DNA from: Macrosoma leucophasiata
Lineage: Eukaryota > Arthropoda > Insecta > Lepidoptera > Hedylidae
DNA length: 64,000 bases
Reading direction: 5' to 3'
Assembly (NCBI GenBank): GCA_036365455.1
Contig: JAWQUS010000022.1
Coordinates: forward strand, 3,534,001 to 3,598,000
In this document: in pieces, positions 29,526 through 41,200 of the stretch
Numbering within the stretch: position 1 is the first letter of the stretch
Layout of the letters: the number at the start of each line of letters is the position of its first letter
Program-made: the position numbers and the translations under genes
Notes under the pieces: model-generated
What the model was told of the DNA's origin: nothing
Database searches by the model: none
What the model saw: the letters and a program-made list of their open reading frames with translations, nothing else

Positions 29526-30499
29526 TAGTCAAAGACCTTTTTCTTGAGACACTGCGGTGAGTCGAACGAGAAGATGTACCGTAGCTTCCCGAACGCTGCC
29601 CAACCGAGTTGGATTCGGCGATTGACCTCTTTCTCGAAGTTGGACCGACCTAACTGGACCGTTTGTCCCAGATATACATAATTGTCAACAACTTCGAGTG
29701 TAGTACCCTCAACCATAACAGGAGTGGGTGTAACATGGACATTTGACATGATCTTTGTCTTGTCCATGTTCATTTTAAGGCCCACTCGTTGGGAGGTCCT
29801 ACTGAGGTCATTGAGCATTGTGCTAAGGTCTTCCAGGGTCTCAGCCATGACTACGATATCATCTGCAAATCGGAAGTGGGAGATGTACTCGCCGTTAACA
29901 TTGATGCCGAGTCCTTTCCAGTTCAGAAGCTTGAAGACGTCTTCCAATGCAGCGGTGAACAGTTTCGGAGGTATAACATCTCCCTGTCTCACACCTCGCT
30001 GCAGTTGGATAGGTTTCGAGTTCTGATCCTGAAGCCGGACCGACATAGTGGCGTTTTCATACAAGCTCCTCAGCACCTCGATGTATCGGTAGTCAACTTG
30101 GCACCTCTGGAGTGACTGTATCACTGCCCAAATCTCGACCGAATCGAAGTCTTTCTCATAGTCCACGAACGCTAGACATAGGAGCTGGTTATACTCTTCT
30201 GTCTTCTGTATAACCTGCCGCAGCGTGTGAAGGTGATCTATGGTGCTAAAGCCTTTACGGAAACCGGCTTGTTCGGGAGGCTGGAAATCGTCGAGTCTGC
30301 GAGATAGACGGTTCGTAATCACTCTCGAAAACAGCTTATAGACGTGACTTAGAAGTGCGATGGGCCTATAGTTTTTAAGAAGGGTATTATCGCTTTTCTT
30401 AAAGAACAGTACCACCACACTTCTGTGCCACGCCTGTGGCGTTTTGCCCTCGGATATGACGGAATTGAACATCGACTGAAGAGCTTCTAATACTGGCAC
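29525..30499 (-). pseudogene. Reverse transcriptase core of the broken RTE LINE
   Basis: Longest open piece (324 codons). It holds the palm motifs FVDYEKDFDSVE, RGVRQGDVIPPKLF and the catalytic FADDIVVM, and ends at a stop directly after CLKKKVFD. It lacks the start and the C-terminal domain, which lie in other frames on either side. Confidence 0.85.
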
Positions 30500-30627
30500 T
30501 CTGCCCGCTTTCAGGAGTTCAGCAGTGATTCCGTCATCACCCGGCGCCCTGTTGTTTTTTAGCTGTTTGAGAGCCGTACTAATCTCGACTAGACTGACGT
30601 CCGGGATATCTTCGGTGTAGTGTCGGG

Positions 30628-31908
30628 TCAGACCGGCTCTAGGATCTGCTGCCGGACTGTTAACAGGTGGTCGTGCTGACGTGTATAACTACGTCCGTAA
30701 AACCGTTTGATCTCCTCTGCAAGCTCAGGTTTCGACGATACGATTCTGCCGTCCTCTGTCTTCAGCTTAGTGAGACGGCTTTGCCCTAATGACAGATCTT
30801 TGGCGAACACTTTAGAGCCCTGGTTCCGCTCTATGGCTGTTTTAATACTATCGGTATTAAAACGCCGAAGGTCGCGAGTCAATGACTTGGAGATCTGTCT
30901 GTTAAGCCGCCTGTACACAAAAGCATCTTCAGAGGACTTCAGAACCATAGCGCGCCTCTCCTCTATGAGCTTGAGAGTTGGGCTGGAGATCTTTTTGGTC
31001 TTATTGTTAGGGCGGGTCCTGAAAAACATAGACCCCGCCGTGCGGACAGTTTCCACGAACCTGTTATTATAATCGTCCACATCTGCGCACTCACTCAGGC
31101 ATTCAAAGCGATTTGGATTTGGGTAGGTGCTGGGCGGAGCGTAGACTTCATTAGTCGGGATCTTCGATCTTGACATTTATATTCAGTGTGCCTCTTACCA
31201 TTCGGTGATCGCTGCCGGTTTTTAGCGAATTGATCACAGAGACATCACTGAATATATTATGCCGCCTTGTGGACATAATGAAGTCTATCTCATTTTTTGT
31301 CGCACCGTCAGGACTGATCCAGGTCCACTTCCGGCAAGCCCGCTTCTTGAAGAAAGAGTTCATCATATAGAGGCTCTCCTTTTCCATGAAGTCAGCCAGT
31401 GTCTGGCCTCTGGTGTTTCGTCGCCCATATCCAAATTGCCCCACTTTCAGCTCGTGGTCGCCTCGAACGCCCAATTTCGCGTTGAAATCCCCCATGACAA
31501 CGTTGTAGTGGGTTTTAGAACTATGTATGGCTCTGGAAATGTCCTCATACATAGTTTCTACTTCACCATCGGAGTGTGCGGAGGTTGGAGCGTAGACCTG
31601 TATGACCTTCAGCGAAAAACGTTTGGTTATTCTAAGTATAAGGTGTGTCTCGACGACACACTCTCGATCTTGACAACGTTGTTCACGAGGGACTTGTGGA
31701 CGATGAACCCGACACCACCCTGGGACAGTTGATCGCCCTCCCGGAAATAGAGCAGGTTACGAGACTTGAGGGTTATCGAGTCCTCCCACTGTCTTCGGAC
31801 CTCAGATAACCCTATAATCTGCCATCGTAACCCGCTCAATTCTTCCTCTAGTTCTGCCACCTTCTCGTCGGTCCGCAGTGTCCGACTGTTGTATGTTGCC
31901 AGGGCCAA
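30628..31908 (-). pseudogene. Endonuclease and linker of the broken RTE LINE
   Basis: Three overlapping frame pieces. The first (31627-31908) has the ATYNSRTLRTDEK start and the LSEVR catalytic Glu. The second (31151-31552) has GDFNAKLG, the NEIDFIM strand and the SDHR catalytic box. The third (30628-31176) is the linker rich in basic residues before the polymerase. Frameshifts near 31630 and 31160 separate them. Confidence 0.85.
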
Positions 31909-31914
31909 TTAAAT

Positions 31915-32465
31915 ACTGAATAATATTTATTTATTCAACTTTTATCCTACCCTAAAATGTTAAAGCCATATTTTGGATTCACTAAGTTGCCAAAGTTGCT
32001 GCCTGAAAAACAATTGGTTTCAATTATGAATCGATCTTGTGAAAATTATTTCGGTCATTTTTTCTATGTATAAATAATATGTATTATTTCTTAATATTAT
32101 TCTACAACAATGTACATAAGTACTCAACAGGTACTAGTTATAGGCATCGTTTTGTTTGTTAAACAAACTACTATTCTAAATTAACTAATATTATATTGTT
32201 ATGCATTTTATTATAACATACATTTTATTAAACACCAAATTATAAACAAACAGGTCTGTTTTTCAATCCTATAAATAAGTGATTCTCGTTTTTATCTTGA
32301 GACACGCTCAGAATAAATAGAAACCAACAGCGTTGTTTTGTTTCATTCCCACACATGAACAAAAATGAATAAAAGTAGGTGAATCAGTTTGTATTTTAGC
32401 ACGTTTTCCATGCTTTAGTTATTGTTCCTAGACATATTGATAGTAATTATATAAATGGTGAATTA
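31915..32465. other. AT-rich stretch without recognised content
   Basis: No frame or repeat seen between the RTE LINE and a G MITE. Confidence 0.4.
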
Positions 32466-32471
32466 AACATA

Positions 32472-32719
32472 CAGTATCCAACCAAAACTAGGAAGGGAAT
32501 AGGAAGGAGACTTCGGCTTATTTCGGGGCGTAGTGTTATCTCTTTCGCACCTTACACCTATGTGACGTTTGTCGACCATTTTGATCAAGTTTTGACCAAC
32601 ATAACACTATCAATGCTTTTACGTAGTCAGTGTGCAGCAGAGACAATGCTCTACGAAGTCGAAACTAGCCGATTATCTCTTTCGTGGGCACGATGTGCAA
32701 TATTTCTTGCTGGGTACGG
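32472..32719 (+). mobile_element. G MITE copy
   Basis: CAGTATCCAACCAAAACTAG start, ATTTCTTGCTGGGTACGG end, TA on both sides. Confidence 0.72.
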
Positions 32720-32765
32720 TATTGTGTACTAACAAGATATTTGATAGTTTTGTAAGACAAAATCA

Positions 32766-32860
32766 AAATATATCAGAATCAGAATCAGAAACTCATTTAT
32801 TCATAAAAGGTGACAGGAACCTCTTATGACACGTCAAAAACACAAAATAAATTAAATTAA
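32766..32860 (-). repeat. LINE 3' tail-like fragment
   Basis: AGAATC repeated, then ctcatttattcataaaaggt, as found at minus-strand 3' ends of some moth LINEs. Only a short piece. Confidence 0.35.
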
Positions 32861-32864
32861 CCCT

Positions 32865-34630
32865 TCAAACAACATCAGCTTTCCTAATTAAAAACGTATG
32901 CGCTTTACGGCGTTATTCGCAAATAAACTCTATTTTGTTAAAAATCAAGTTTGACATTTCATTGGGCGGTCTGGACGTATAAGACCGTCCGAACATACTT
33001 AAGAAGTTTACTTATTAAACGAATAATTCTTAATATGTAATTCATTGCATTTTTATTTAAGCTCAATATATTATTAAATTAACTAGTAATCCTCGAATTA
33101 CATCCAATTTCAGTAATTGGTTTTATGACAGCAAACAAAGATAAATTTAAACAGCAAACAAATATTTAAAAAATTTCAAGATCTTCATGTCATATAAAAT
33201 TTTATAATATAACTTTATGGCTAATTAATACTTACACAAGAAATCACGTCACCGGAAAAACATTTTGAATTATAAAGAACAATGGCAAACTCCCATACAT
33301 GTTTTTATGTCAGTGAAATACTCACAGTCTTCACCTCAAAAATATTGCTAATAATTCAACATCAATTTCTGAATTGCGTCATATACAGTTTTTTCGTCAA
33401 AACAGTTAGGAAAAAATGATAGATAGGTTTAAAGTTTTGTAGGTTATGTTACTGATATCAAGTTGTGAAGCAGAATCGGAATCTTTCGGAAAAATCGGCC
33501 GCTTCCAACAATCATAACAAGAAGAGCAATATCTATTAGTCCAAAAACAGTCCTAAACTTCAAATAATCCCAATTAATTGAAGAAAACACCACATACAAA
33601 ACAATACACCGCAAAAATTGACAGACTCGACAGTAGTGACAGATAACACTAGCACTGAATGACAGATAGCAGACAGATTACAAATGAATCGATATCGAAT
33701 ATATATCGATCACATTGATTAAATTGAATTGAATTGAATGTCAAACTGGAGACCTCATATTCAGGAATGATTATGATTGATTTAATCGAGTTATATCGGA
33801 CGAATAGTAATAGTAAAGAAATAAAATTACTTTCTATCTATCTATTATCTGTTATAATACACAATATATAGCAATATGTTCATATACAACATCGATTTTG
33901 AAATAGACATGGCGCATAAATAATGTTCAATTAAATTATTTTAATTTTTGTTTTTTAAATTAGCTTTTATGAAATTACATAATATGTTGAAAAAGCTTAG
34001 AAAAATATTTAAATACGATCTGTGCAAATGGTTCATAAATACACTCCAATTTTTTTCACTTAAATTTTCGCCCTTGTTCTTTTGTTGTTAAAACTGAAAG
34101 CAGCTTAAAATGACTACAATGTAGGTACTAATTCGTGTTATAATACTGAGGCGTTAGCTCACGAATAAATATTTATTTATCAAATAAATTTTGGGTAGAT
34201 GTGCTCATAAAGCTGAATAACTTATCACCGAAAACATAAGACCTCCAATTTTGAAATAAAATTTAATCCTCAGACTTTTTGAATGGCTCTTTTTCTATTG
34301 CTTATTGATTCACGTTTTGGGTACATTTATTTAGGTTCATAAGTCGAATCACTTGTTAAAAAGTTGGGATTCTGGATACCAATCCTAGAAGACAATTTCC
34401 AACTAATTTTTCTTTAAATAAACTCCCTTCTTCTAAATATTTCAATATCACAATAATATAAGCTCTTTAAGTTTTTGATTACAATGCCATCTTTTCTTTA
34501 TCAATCTATTTTATTTTTATTATTCAATAAACGTCTTTTTCGATATATATAATACCTATCTGATCAGAGACTAAAAAAATATTTGATATAAACAGTTACA
34601 AATTCTTTCTTATAAAATTATAAGACTAAA
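32865..34630. other. Longest low-repeat stretch of the window
   Basis: About 1.8 kb with no recognised transposon and no clear exon. ATTCAGTGCTAG (reverse of 33648-33659) is initiator-like. Conserved non-coding DNA is possible but untested. Confidence 0.4.
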
Positions 34631-34637
34631 CGCTTTC

Positions 34638-34740
34638 ACCCTTATTCATAAGCGTATTTTAGCTGAACTGTTTGAAAAAACATGATATAAAGCATGATAT
34701 AACTAAAACGTATTTAATGTACGTTTACGAATAAGGGAGT
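34638..34740 (+). mobile_element. K MITE, internally deleted
   Basis: CACCCTTATTCATAAGCG start and CGTTTACGAATAAGGGAGTG end. About 40 bp shorter. Confidence 0.65.
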
Positions 34741-34931
34741 GTATATCTACACATTAGATTAGATAGGACGGTGGAGAAAAGCTCCACTTAATATCACGCC
34801 ATACAGACGACTCGTTGTTGACACATTACATCAAGCCAGAGTACAGTCCCGTCCGCTGTGTAGCCAAAGCATAAAATAAAATAAAACAACAAAAAAATAT
34901 AAAATAAAATTTGTAAAATAAATTAAATGTA

Positions 34932-35405
34932 AAAGGAGATGTTGCGAGTTCGGCCCTGGTTCGTACACGTCCTCAAAAAATGGGTAAATTAAAGAAGAAT
35001 CCAAAAAAAATACAATTAATTTATTCAAGAATATATTTTAGATTTACGACCACATTTAATTCAAACGATTTTATCATTTTAAACTATGTTAAACATGGCG
35101 GCGATACAGCCGACACTTGGGATCAATCGATTTTGATAGTATTTAGAAAATATTACTTTTTTCTCCAAGTTCTATAATCAAAATACAATTTAAAAAATGA
35201 AAATGTCAAAATGACATCGCCCGCCATATTCGCCATGTTAGTTTTGAGTTGCAATTCTAACTGCAAATTACGTTTTGTAACTGCAGACAAAGCTAAATAA
35301 TGAAAATATGCAGTAAAAAAACGTTTTTATACTGATTTTGCTTGTTTAATGATATTGTGTACAATACATGGCCGGAGGTCCATACATTTTTGCAACATCT
35401 CTTTT
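34932..35405 (+). mobile_element. B MITE copy 4
   Basis: 474 bp with AAAGGAGATGTTGC at the left and GCAACATCTCTTTT at the right. Confidence 0.83.
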
Positions 35406-35409
35406 GCGA

Positions 35410-35890
35410 GAAAACATTTAAATAGTGCCATCTTACTAACCTTAATTTTTATTTGATTTGTTTTTTTTTTTAATCTTCATTAGTATTCATTAATGTATAA
35501 GCTATTTCTATATTTTTATATTTGTTTGTTATTCGATACAGATATTTAAAAAGACAATTTGCATACGGGTATTTTTTTAAGGAAGGCACTAACTAACGTC
35601 ACATGTATATTACCTTAAACAATCGGATCCAGGGGAGGGGCTAAGATATACACGGCGTAAAAAGACCGCTTCCCAAAATCTAGTAATTAGTACTCATGAT
35701 TCTGGATACAAGGACGAAAAAAAAATCATTTTTAACAATTAAAATTTTCTAAATTTACTATTGATTTTAGTAACACCCTTGTTTCATATTCAGAAGCGGT
35801 CTTTGGACACCCTGAATATAGCCAAAACATTTTATATTTACCTCGAGAGAGTAGTTTATAAGTTTCCCGACTCATTCAAATGAAAATTCT
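35410..35890. other. Stretch without recognised content
   Basis: AT-rich. Nothing supported. Confidence 0.35.
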
Positions 35891-35900
35891 TAACAAAGAC

Positions 35901-36119
35901 CACACCGCGGACACTCCGCCAAAATTCCATTCAAACGCTTAATTTGGTTTCTATTACACAGACATCAATCAGTGACGTGTATTTACACGCACCTGTGTGC
36001 GTAGCACGTACAAAATACCAACCGTCGCCCATAAGAGGGGAGGAGGTTGGGTGAGGCGGGGAAATCGGGCGGGACGTCGAAGTGTCCATTCTATACGTAG
36101 TATTATTACTTAAACTCTG
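35901..36119 (-). mobile_element. D element
   Basis: 219 bp. Flanks CAAAGAC and CCAAGAC (6 of 7). The right end reads ACTTAAACTCTG instead of ACATATTCTCTG. Confidence 0.78.
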
Positions 36120-36275
36120 CCAAGACCCTCTTGTTTCTAGTCCCAAACAAATTCTCTATCCATCACTTATACTTCACAAATAAATTAAAAAATAAAATAT
36201 AAATAACAATATTGTAAGGAAAGTACAATAAGTACCTACATGCTAATAAAAAACATATCAACATTTTATATTTTA

Positions 36276-36276
36276 C

Positions 36277-36330
<54 letters not shown>
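36276..36330. repeat. AT microsatellite
   Basis: AT run directly before the A repeat at 36331. Confidence 0.9.
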
Positions 36331-36333
<3 letters not shown>

Positions 36334-36620
36334 GTGGTAGAGCTCCAGTGACGGAGCTCGCGGGCGTAGGCACCACCGCATTACCTAATATACTTGCCGC
36401 TAAATGGTAGTGTTCAGCACTATCGTGTTTCGGTCAGGTGGTAATGTATGGCCTTGTAATTTCCGGCACAGAGGCATAACACCTAATGCCTCAGGAGTGG
36501 CAGCGCATCTGCATTTTGACCTCTGGTCATTATGTGGGTGTCTATAGGCTGCAGTCATCACTTAACATCAACGTAAACTGCATGCTTGTGTGCCAACTTT
36601 ATTAAATAAAAAAAAAAAAT
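36331..36620 (+). repeat. A repeat
   Basis: Full length, after the AT microsatellite. Confidence 0.85.
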
Positions 36621-36740
36621 TAAATAAAAATATAGAAAATCTATATGTACAGTATTTGCATTATATTTATTCCATTGCATGATTGGTGAACAACAAACTT
36701 TGTTGTAGAGGCTATAGTATTATTTATTTACGAAATTAAA

Positions 36741-37012
36741 AACGTAACTTCACGCCTGTAATCCCCGAAGGGGTAGGCAGAGGTGAATGCATGCATTCAA
36801 GCATATGCAAACACCCACGATTCGCCGGTTACGTTTTTGGCCCATGTAACAGGCGGCGAGCCTGTTGACATCTCCGGGCACATTACCAAACTTCGAGGTA
36901 CTTTGAAAAATCCAAATAGAACCAGAGATAAAGGACTTTACACCATTATCTCTGATAACCCCCTAACCCGGGCATCGAAAACAGGACCTCAGCGTAGTAG
37001 TAGTGGACGATA
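36741..37012 (-). mobile_element. C SINE, tRNA head damaged
   Basis: acgtaacttcacgcctgtaa to cgtagtagtagtggac. The first part of the tRNA head is gone and the B box is mutated (gggcatcgaaaacaggac). Confidence 0.75.
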
Positions 37013-37047
37013 TTATTAAAAGTAAAAAAAAAAAAAATCATCATCAA

Positions 37048-37215
37048 TTTTTTTTTTTATGTTACGAAGTTGGCAAACAAGCATGCAGTTCACATGGATG
37101 TTAAGTGATGACTGCTGCCTATAGACATCTCCAGAGGTCAAAATGCAGATACGTTACCAGCCCCGAAACCTAAGTTGATATGTCTGTGTGGTAGTTATTA
37201 CGGAGACATAAAATA
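37048..37215 (-). repeat. A repeat, tail part
   Basis: Reversed tail plus gaagttggcaaacaagcatg. Faces the + piece at 37258. Confidence 0.65.
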
Positions 37216-37257
37216 ACAGGAACAATATTCAAAAACGTCACAATTTTGTAGTTTTTA

Positions 37258-37435
37258 GTTTGTACGGCCCTATAATTACCGGCACAGAGCCATATCACGT
37301 TAGGCCTCAGGTGTGGTAACGCATCCGCATTTTGACCTTGGTCTTTGTGTGGGTGTCTATAGGCTGCAGTCATCACTTAACATCAATGTGAACTGCATGC
37401 TGGTTTGCGACTTCCATAACATTAAAAAAAAAAAA
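37258..37435 (+). repeat. A repeat, 5' truncated
   Basis: Starts within gtacggccctataattaccg and keeps the A-tail. Confidence 0.72.
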
Positions 37436-37900
37436 ATGTTTTATATGAACCGTTTTGGGTAACTGCAATTTTTGCCATATCCAAAACTATTTATTTTATT
37501 TTATTTATTTATTTATTTATGAATACACAGTAAAATACATATTTTCCGATCAGCTTCACTCCCTTAGACCAGAGATGGTTTGTACGGAAGTTGCAATTCC
37601 TCATTAAACTTATTATTAGTAATAGATACGTTAAACAAGAATAAGCAGAACGTGTTTGTTTAACAAAATGTGAATCACAAGCGGGTTATTTGAAATAATT
37701 AATCTAATGCGTAAACAACTCAGTAGGTAAGCAATCGGCGACTCGGTGCCGAGCAGACAAAAGAAACAAGTTATCGGACTTGCACCTACAGGCTGTTCCA
37801 ATTTTACGGCACTTATTTTTTTTTTCTCATATTTTTTCTGAATTTATAGTGTAGAAAAGTAGTGTTGTTTAATAACGTTTTTAAAATTTTTCTGATTTAG

Positions 37901-37934
37901 TTTATTTTTAAGGTCGGGGGGCAGTTTGTTTATT
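37901..37934 (-). promoter_or_regulatory. Candidate poly(A) signals of gene 2
   Basis: Two AATAAA hexamers on the minus strand, at 37929-37934 and 37901-37906, lie 150-183 bases past the stop codon of gene 2. The surrounding 37.85-38.08 kb shows no recognised repeat, so a short 3' UTR here is plausible. No transcript evidence. Confidence 0.45.
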
Positions 37935-38083
37935 AATCTCGGCAATAAAAAAGCTATTTAAAATAAACAACGTCAACAAACAAATAATTTTCATACTTTT
38001 TGGCATCAAATCCAAAAAGATCAACCCAAGTCCAGTGACGGCTTACTTTAACGCCAAAGTGGCAGAAAAAAGATGCCACTAAT

Positions 38084-38262
38084 TTAATGCCAAGTGAACA
38101 AACAATGGCAGAACAACAAGTAACCCGAAGCCACGATCAAATGGCCAATCATGACGGGGAAGCCGACTTTGAAGAACTGCATGAAGGTGAACCGGTAGCC
38201 GTGCTGCTCGGCGACTCCTGCGCACACCACGTTTGCGCTCGCGCCGATTAAGGTGCCGTTAC
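38084..38262 (-). CDS. Gene 2 last exon: [16 protein letters not shown] to stop
   Basis: Begins after TTTCCAG and encodes [20 protein letters not shown], then a final hydrophobic helix ([19 protein letters not shown]) and TWH before TAA at 38084-38086. The length of the C-terminal tail fits the family. Two AATAAA hexamers follow at about 37929 and 37901. Confidence 0.95.
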
Positions 38263-41200
38263 CTGGAAAGTGTGACAAAAATAAAAAACGGCAAAAAAAT
38301 ACAAAGGTTTCTGTTTCATCCGACAGCGGGTTGGCCACTGACCCGTATCTCCACCGACCCGCATTGGAGAAGCGTGGTGGAGTAAGCTCTAGGCACCCCA
38401 ATAAACGGGTGAGAGGCTCGTACCCAGCAGTGGGACGTAATAGGGGTTGCCAAATCTTACCTCGAATTTTGGCGAGAACCTAGAAAGAGGCGTGTGGTGC
38501 CCTAAGTTTATTTCATTTCTTGGTGCATTTTTGAGTTATCTATATATATAAAAATGCAACCCGTTTTCCTTGGTCACGGCATCACGCGTGAATGGCTGGA
38601 CCGATTTGGCTAATATTGATTTTGAATGATTTTTGGATGTCCAGGGAATGTTTAAAAGGTAAGAAAATATGAAGAAATTGAAGGGAAATAGTAAAAACCA
38701 CCATTTCATTTTCCCAGACAAATAGTCCGTATCTATCAAACCTTTGACACATGTCATATTTTTATTTTGAGGCAATACGAAGTTTGCCGGGTCAGCTAGT
38801 ATTAAATAAAGTTCGTGGCATTTTGTTTGATATAGGTTTATTACAGTGCCCGTGTATAGTGGAATAGAATAACAGTGCGAAAACACGACCTTTCAGGTTG
38901 CCTCCAAAACTTCATTGTCAATGTTCTGGTAAAGTAGCCATCGCTTTATAATATACGCTTACACGCTTACACTCACAGCCCCACAGTAGGTACAAACCTG
39001 TGTCGTGGGTGCCGTTGTACATATACAACACATACACAAACACCCAGACCCGAAACAAGTATCTGTAGGCCATACAAATATTTGTCCCGGTGCGGGGATC
39101 GAACCCGCGACCCTTCGAATCAAACGGTCATCTCACACCGCTGGACTAACCGGGTCGTCAAACTCAGCTTTTCTCGAACTCTGACTGACTTTGACTGATA
39201 AATAATTGACTGACTGACTGATTCTGACTTTTACGCTGTATTCGAACACAAAATATCGTTTTACACGTCACTGGCAATATGCCACTACATAAAAAAAAAT
39301 CTTACCTCCTAAACAAGCGCCAAAAGATAACGCCCAAATGAGGGGTGCCATTGGAAGGTTCAAGTTTGGGTTCGAACCCAGAGCCGTCACGATGCGCACC
39401 ATCATCGTCGTCAGCGGTATATTGTCCACGAAAGCTGATGTAACCCCTGAAACCTGAGTGAACGGAAATTTTAAAATGGCTTTTGACATTATTCAAGTTT
39501 AATTTAAATTAGCGCAACAACTCATTCTCGTTTTGTTTAAATTTTGTTGTTTTTTTTACAGGTATGTCTCAGGACTGCTTCAATAAAGTCATTTCATTCA
39601 TTCATTCATCACCTTTTGCGGGGAGCCTCTCTAGACCAATCCCAACAACATATGTTCTACGACTTTTTAAAAATCTTGATAACCCAAAAAAATAAATGTT
39701 TTCAAAAGTTTGTAGCGTCCACTACATTAAGGCGCCAACTAGTGGAACACAGATGAAACCTGACAGTACTTGTCTAGTACGGTAGATGGCGTGTCAATCG
39801 AATTACATCGCACATACGAAGATTTCCCAACAGTTGGCATATATACAACTTCCCAACGTCAATCGTTGGGCCGCGGCACACCAGGCGCTACTACCACAGA
39901 GTACATTTCATACATACTGAAATAAAGATCAATTTGCAATATCAAAGAAAGCAACAGCTCATGCGAAAGAGATATTGCTCTATCTATAGATCCGAAAAAA
40001 TCCGAAGTCTCCTTTCTCAGGCCAATGTGGAATATTTCTTGGTACTGTACTTGGTTTAACGATATAATATAATATAATATAATATAGCCTTTATTTCCGA
40101 ACTTTTTGACATTTTACATTTTTAAAACAAAGTATTTAAAACTAAAATTTACATTTCACTACAAAAAGTCTCTCAGTTCGGTGTGCCTTATGGCAAAGGC
40201 CTCCTCCAACTCTTTCCACTGCTTTCTGTCAGTCGCCACTCTTGTCCAGAGGGGACCTAAAGTGATTTTCAGGTCGTCCTCCCATCTTCTCTTTTTACGA
40301 CCTCGACCTCTACTGCCATCCCTCGGGTACCAGATTGTCACCTGTTTGCTCCATTTCTCCTTTTTGCATCTAAGCATATGTCCAGTCCACCTCCATTTAA
40401 GTTGATCAATACGGACCAGGATATCAGTTAATTTCGTTTTGTGCCTGATGTCTGCATTTCTTACTTTATCTTTAAGTTTTAATCCTAACATGCTTCTCTC
40501 CATACTTCTTTGACATCTTGCAAGTTTTTCCCTATGGAGTTTTGTCAAAGCCCAGGTTTCGCAACCATATGTAATGGCAGGTAGAATACAGGTATCAAAG
40601 GTCTTCTTCTTGATTTTAATGGATATTTCCTTGCTTTTTGTAATTTCTTTCAAAGCCCAGTATGTTTTCCACCCTGTTGCAATTCTTTTCTCTATTTCTT
40701 TCGACATCTGGTCATTAGGTGATATTATCTGGCCAAGATATACATATTCCTCTACATATTCCAGTTTCTGTCCATTTACTGTGATATCTCTGGGAAATGA
40801 ATTTGTCATCATCTTAGTCTTGCTGGAGTTTATCTCTAGGCCTACTTCTCTACTTTTGTCTGCTAGAGTTTGTAACATGGACTCCAGTAGTTTTGGATCT
40901 TCCTCCAATAGGACCAGGTCATCCGCAAATCTAAGATGATTCAATCGTGATCCATTTATGTTTAGACCTAGATGCTCCCAATCTAACTTCTTGAACATCT
41001 GTTCTAACACTGCTGTGAACAGCTTTGGTGAAAGCGGGTCACCTTGCCTGACACCTCTTTTTATTGCAAAAGCATCTCCTGTTGATTCCAGTCGTATCCT
41101 ACCTATACTTTCACTATAAATATTTTTGATGATGTTGATGTAGGTGTACTGGATGCCCTGCTCTTTTAGGCTTTGCCATACGACATCATGTCTGAGGCTA

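Larger units (their letters stand above)
29090..31912 (-). mobile_element. Broken RTE-type LINE
   Basis: A ~2.8-kb LINE carrying both an apurinic-type endonuclease and an RTE-clade reverse transcriptase, split over several frames (pieces 31627-31908, 31151-31552, 30628-31176, 29525-30499, 29103-29525). Visible motifs are IIGLSEVRR, VVMGDFNAKLG, NEIDFIM and GSDHRMV in the endonuclease, then NNRAPGDDGI, RGVRQGDVIPPKLF and FADDIVVM in the polymerase. A TAG replaces the usual Gln codon after KVFD at 29525-29527, and there are at least three frameshifts. The 3' end runs into an ATG/ATC repeat near 29090. The 5' end is probably truncated at about 31912. Confidence 0.9.
38462..39287 (-). repeat. L repeat carrying a Helitron and an H SINE
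   Basis: Outer parts match the copy at 48.4 kb (tgatataggtttattacagt, cctttcaggttgcctccaaa, ctggcaatatg). Interrupted by Hel1 (38539-38799) and H (38958-39158). Its left edge is 15-20 bp from the donor of gene 2 exon 39306. Confidence 0.72.

Noticed and set aside
33590..33690. Initiator-like TCAGTG with a following ATG frame on the minus strand
   Set aside because: The frame is short, the only donor is weak (GTAACA) and nothing links it to either gene.
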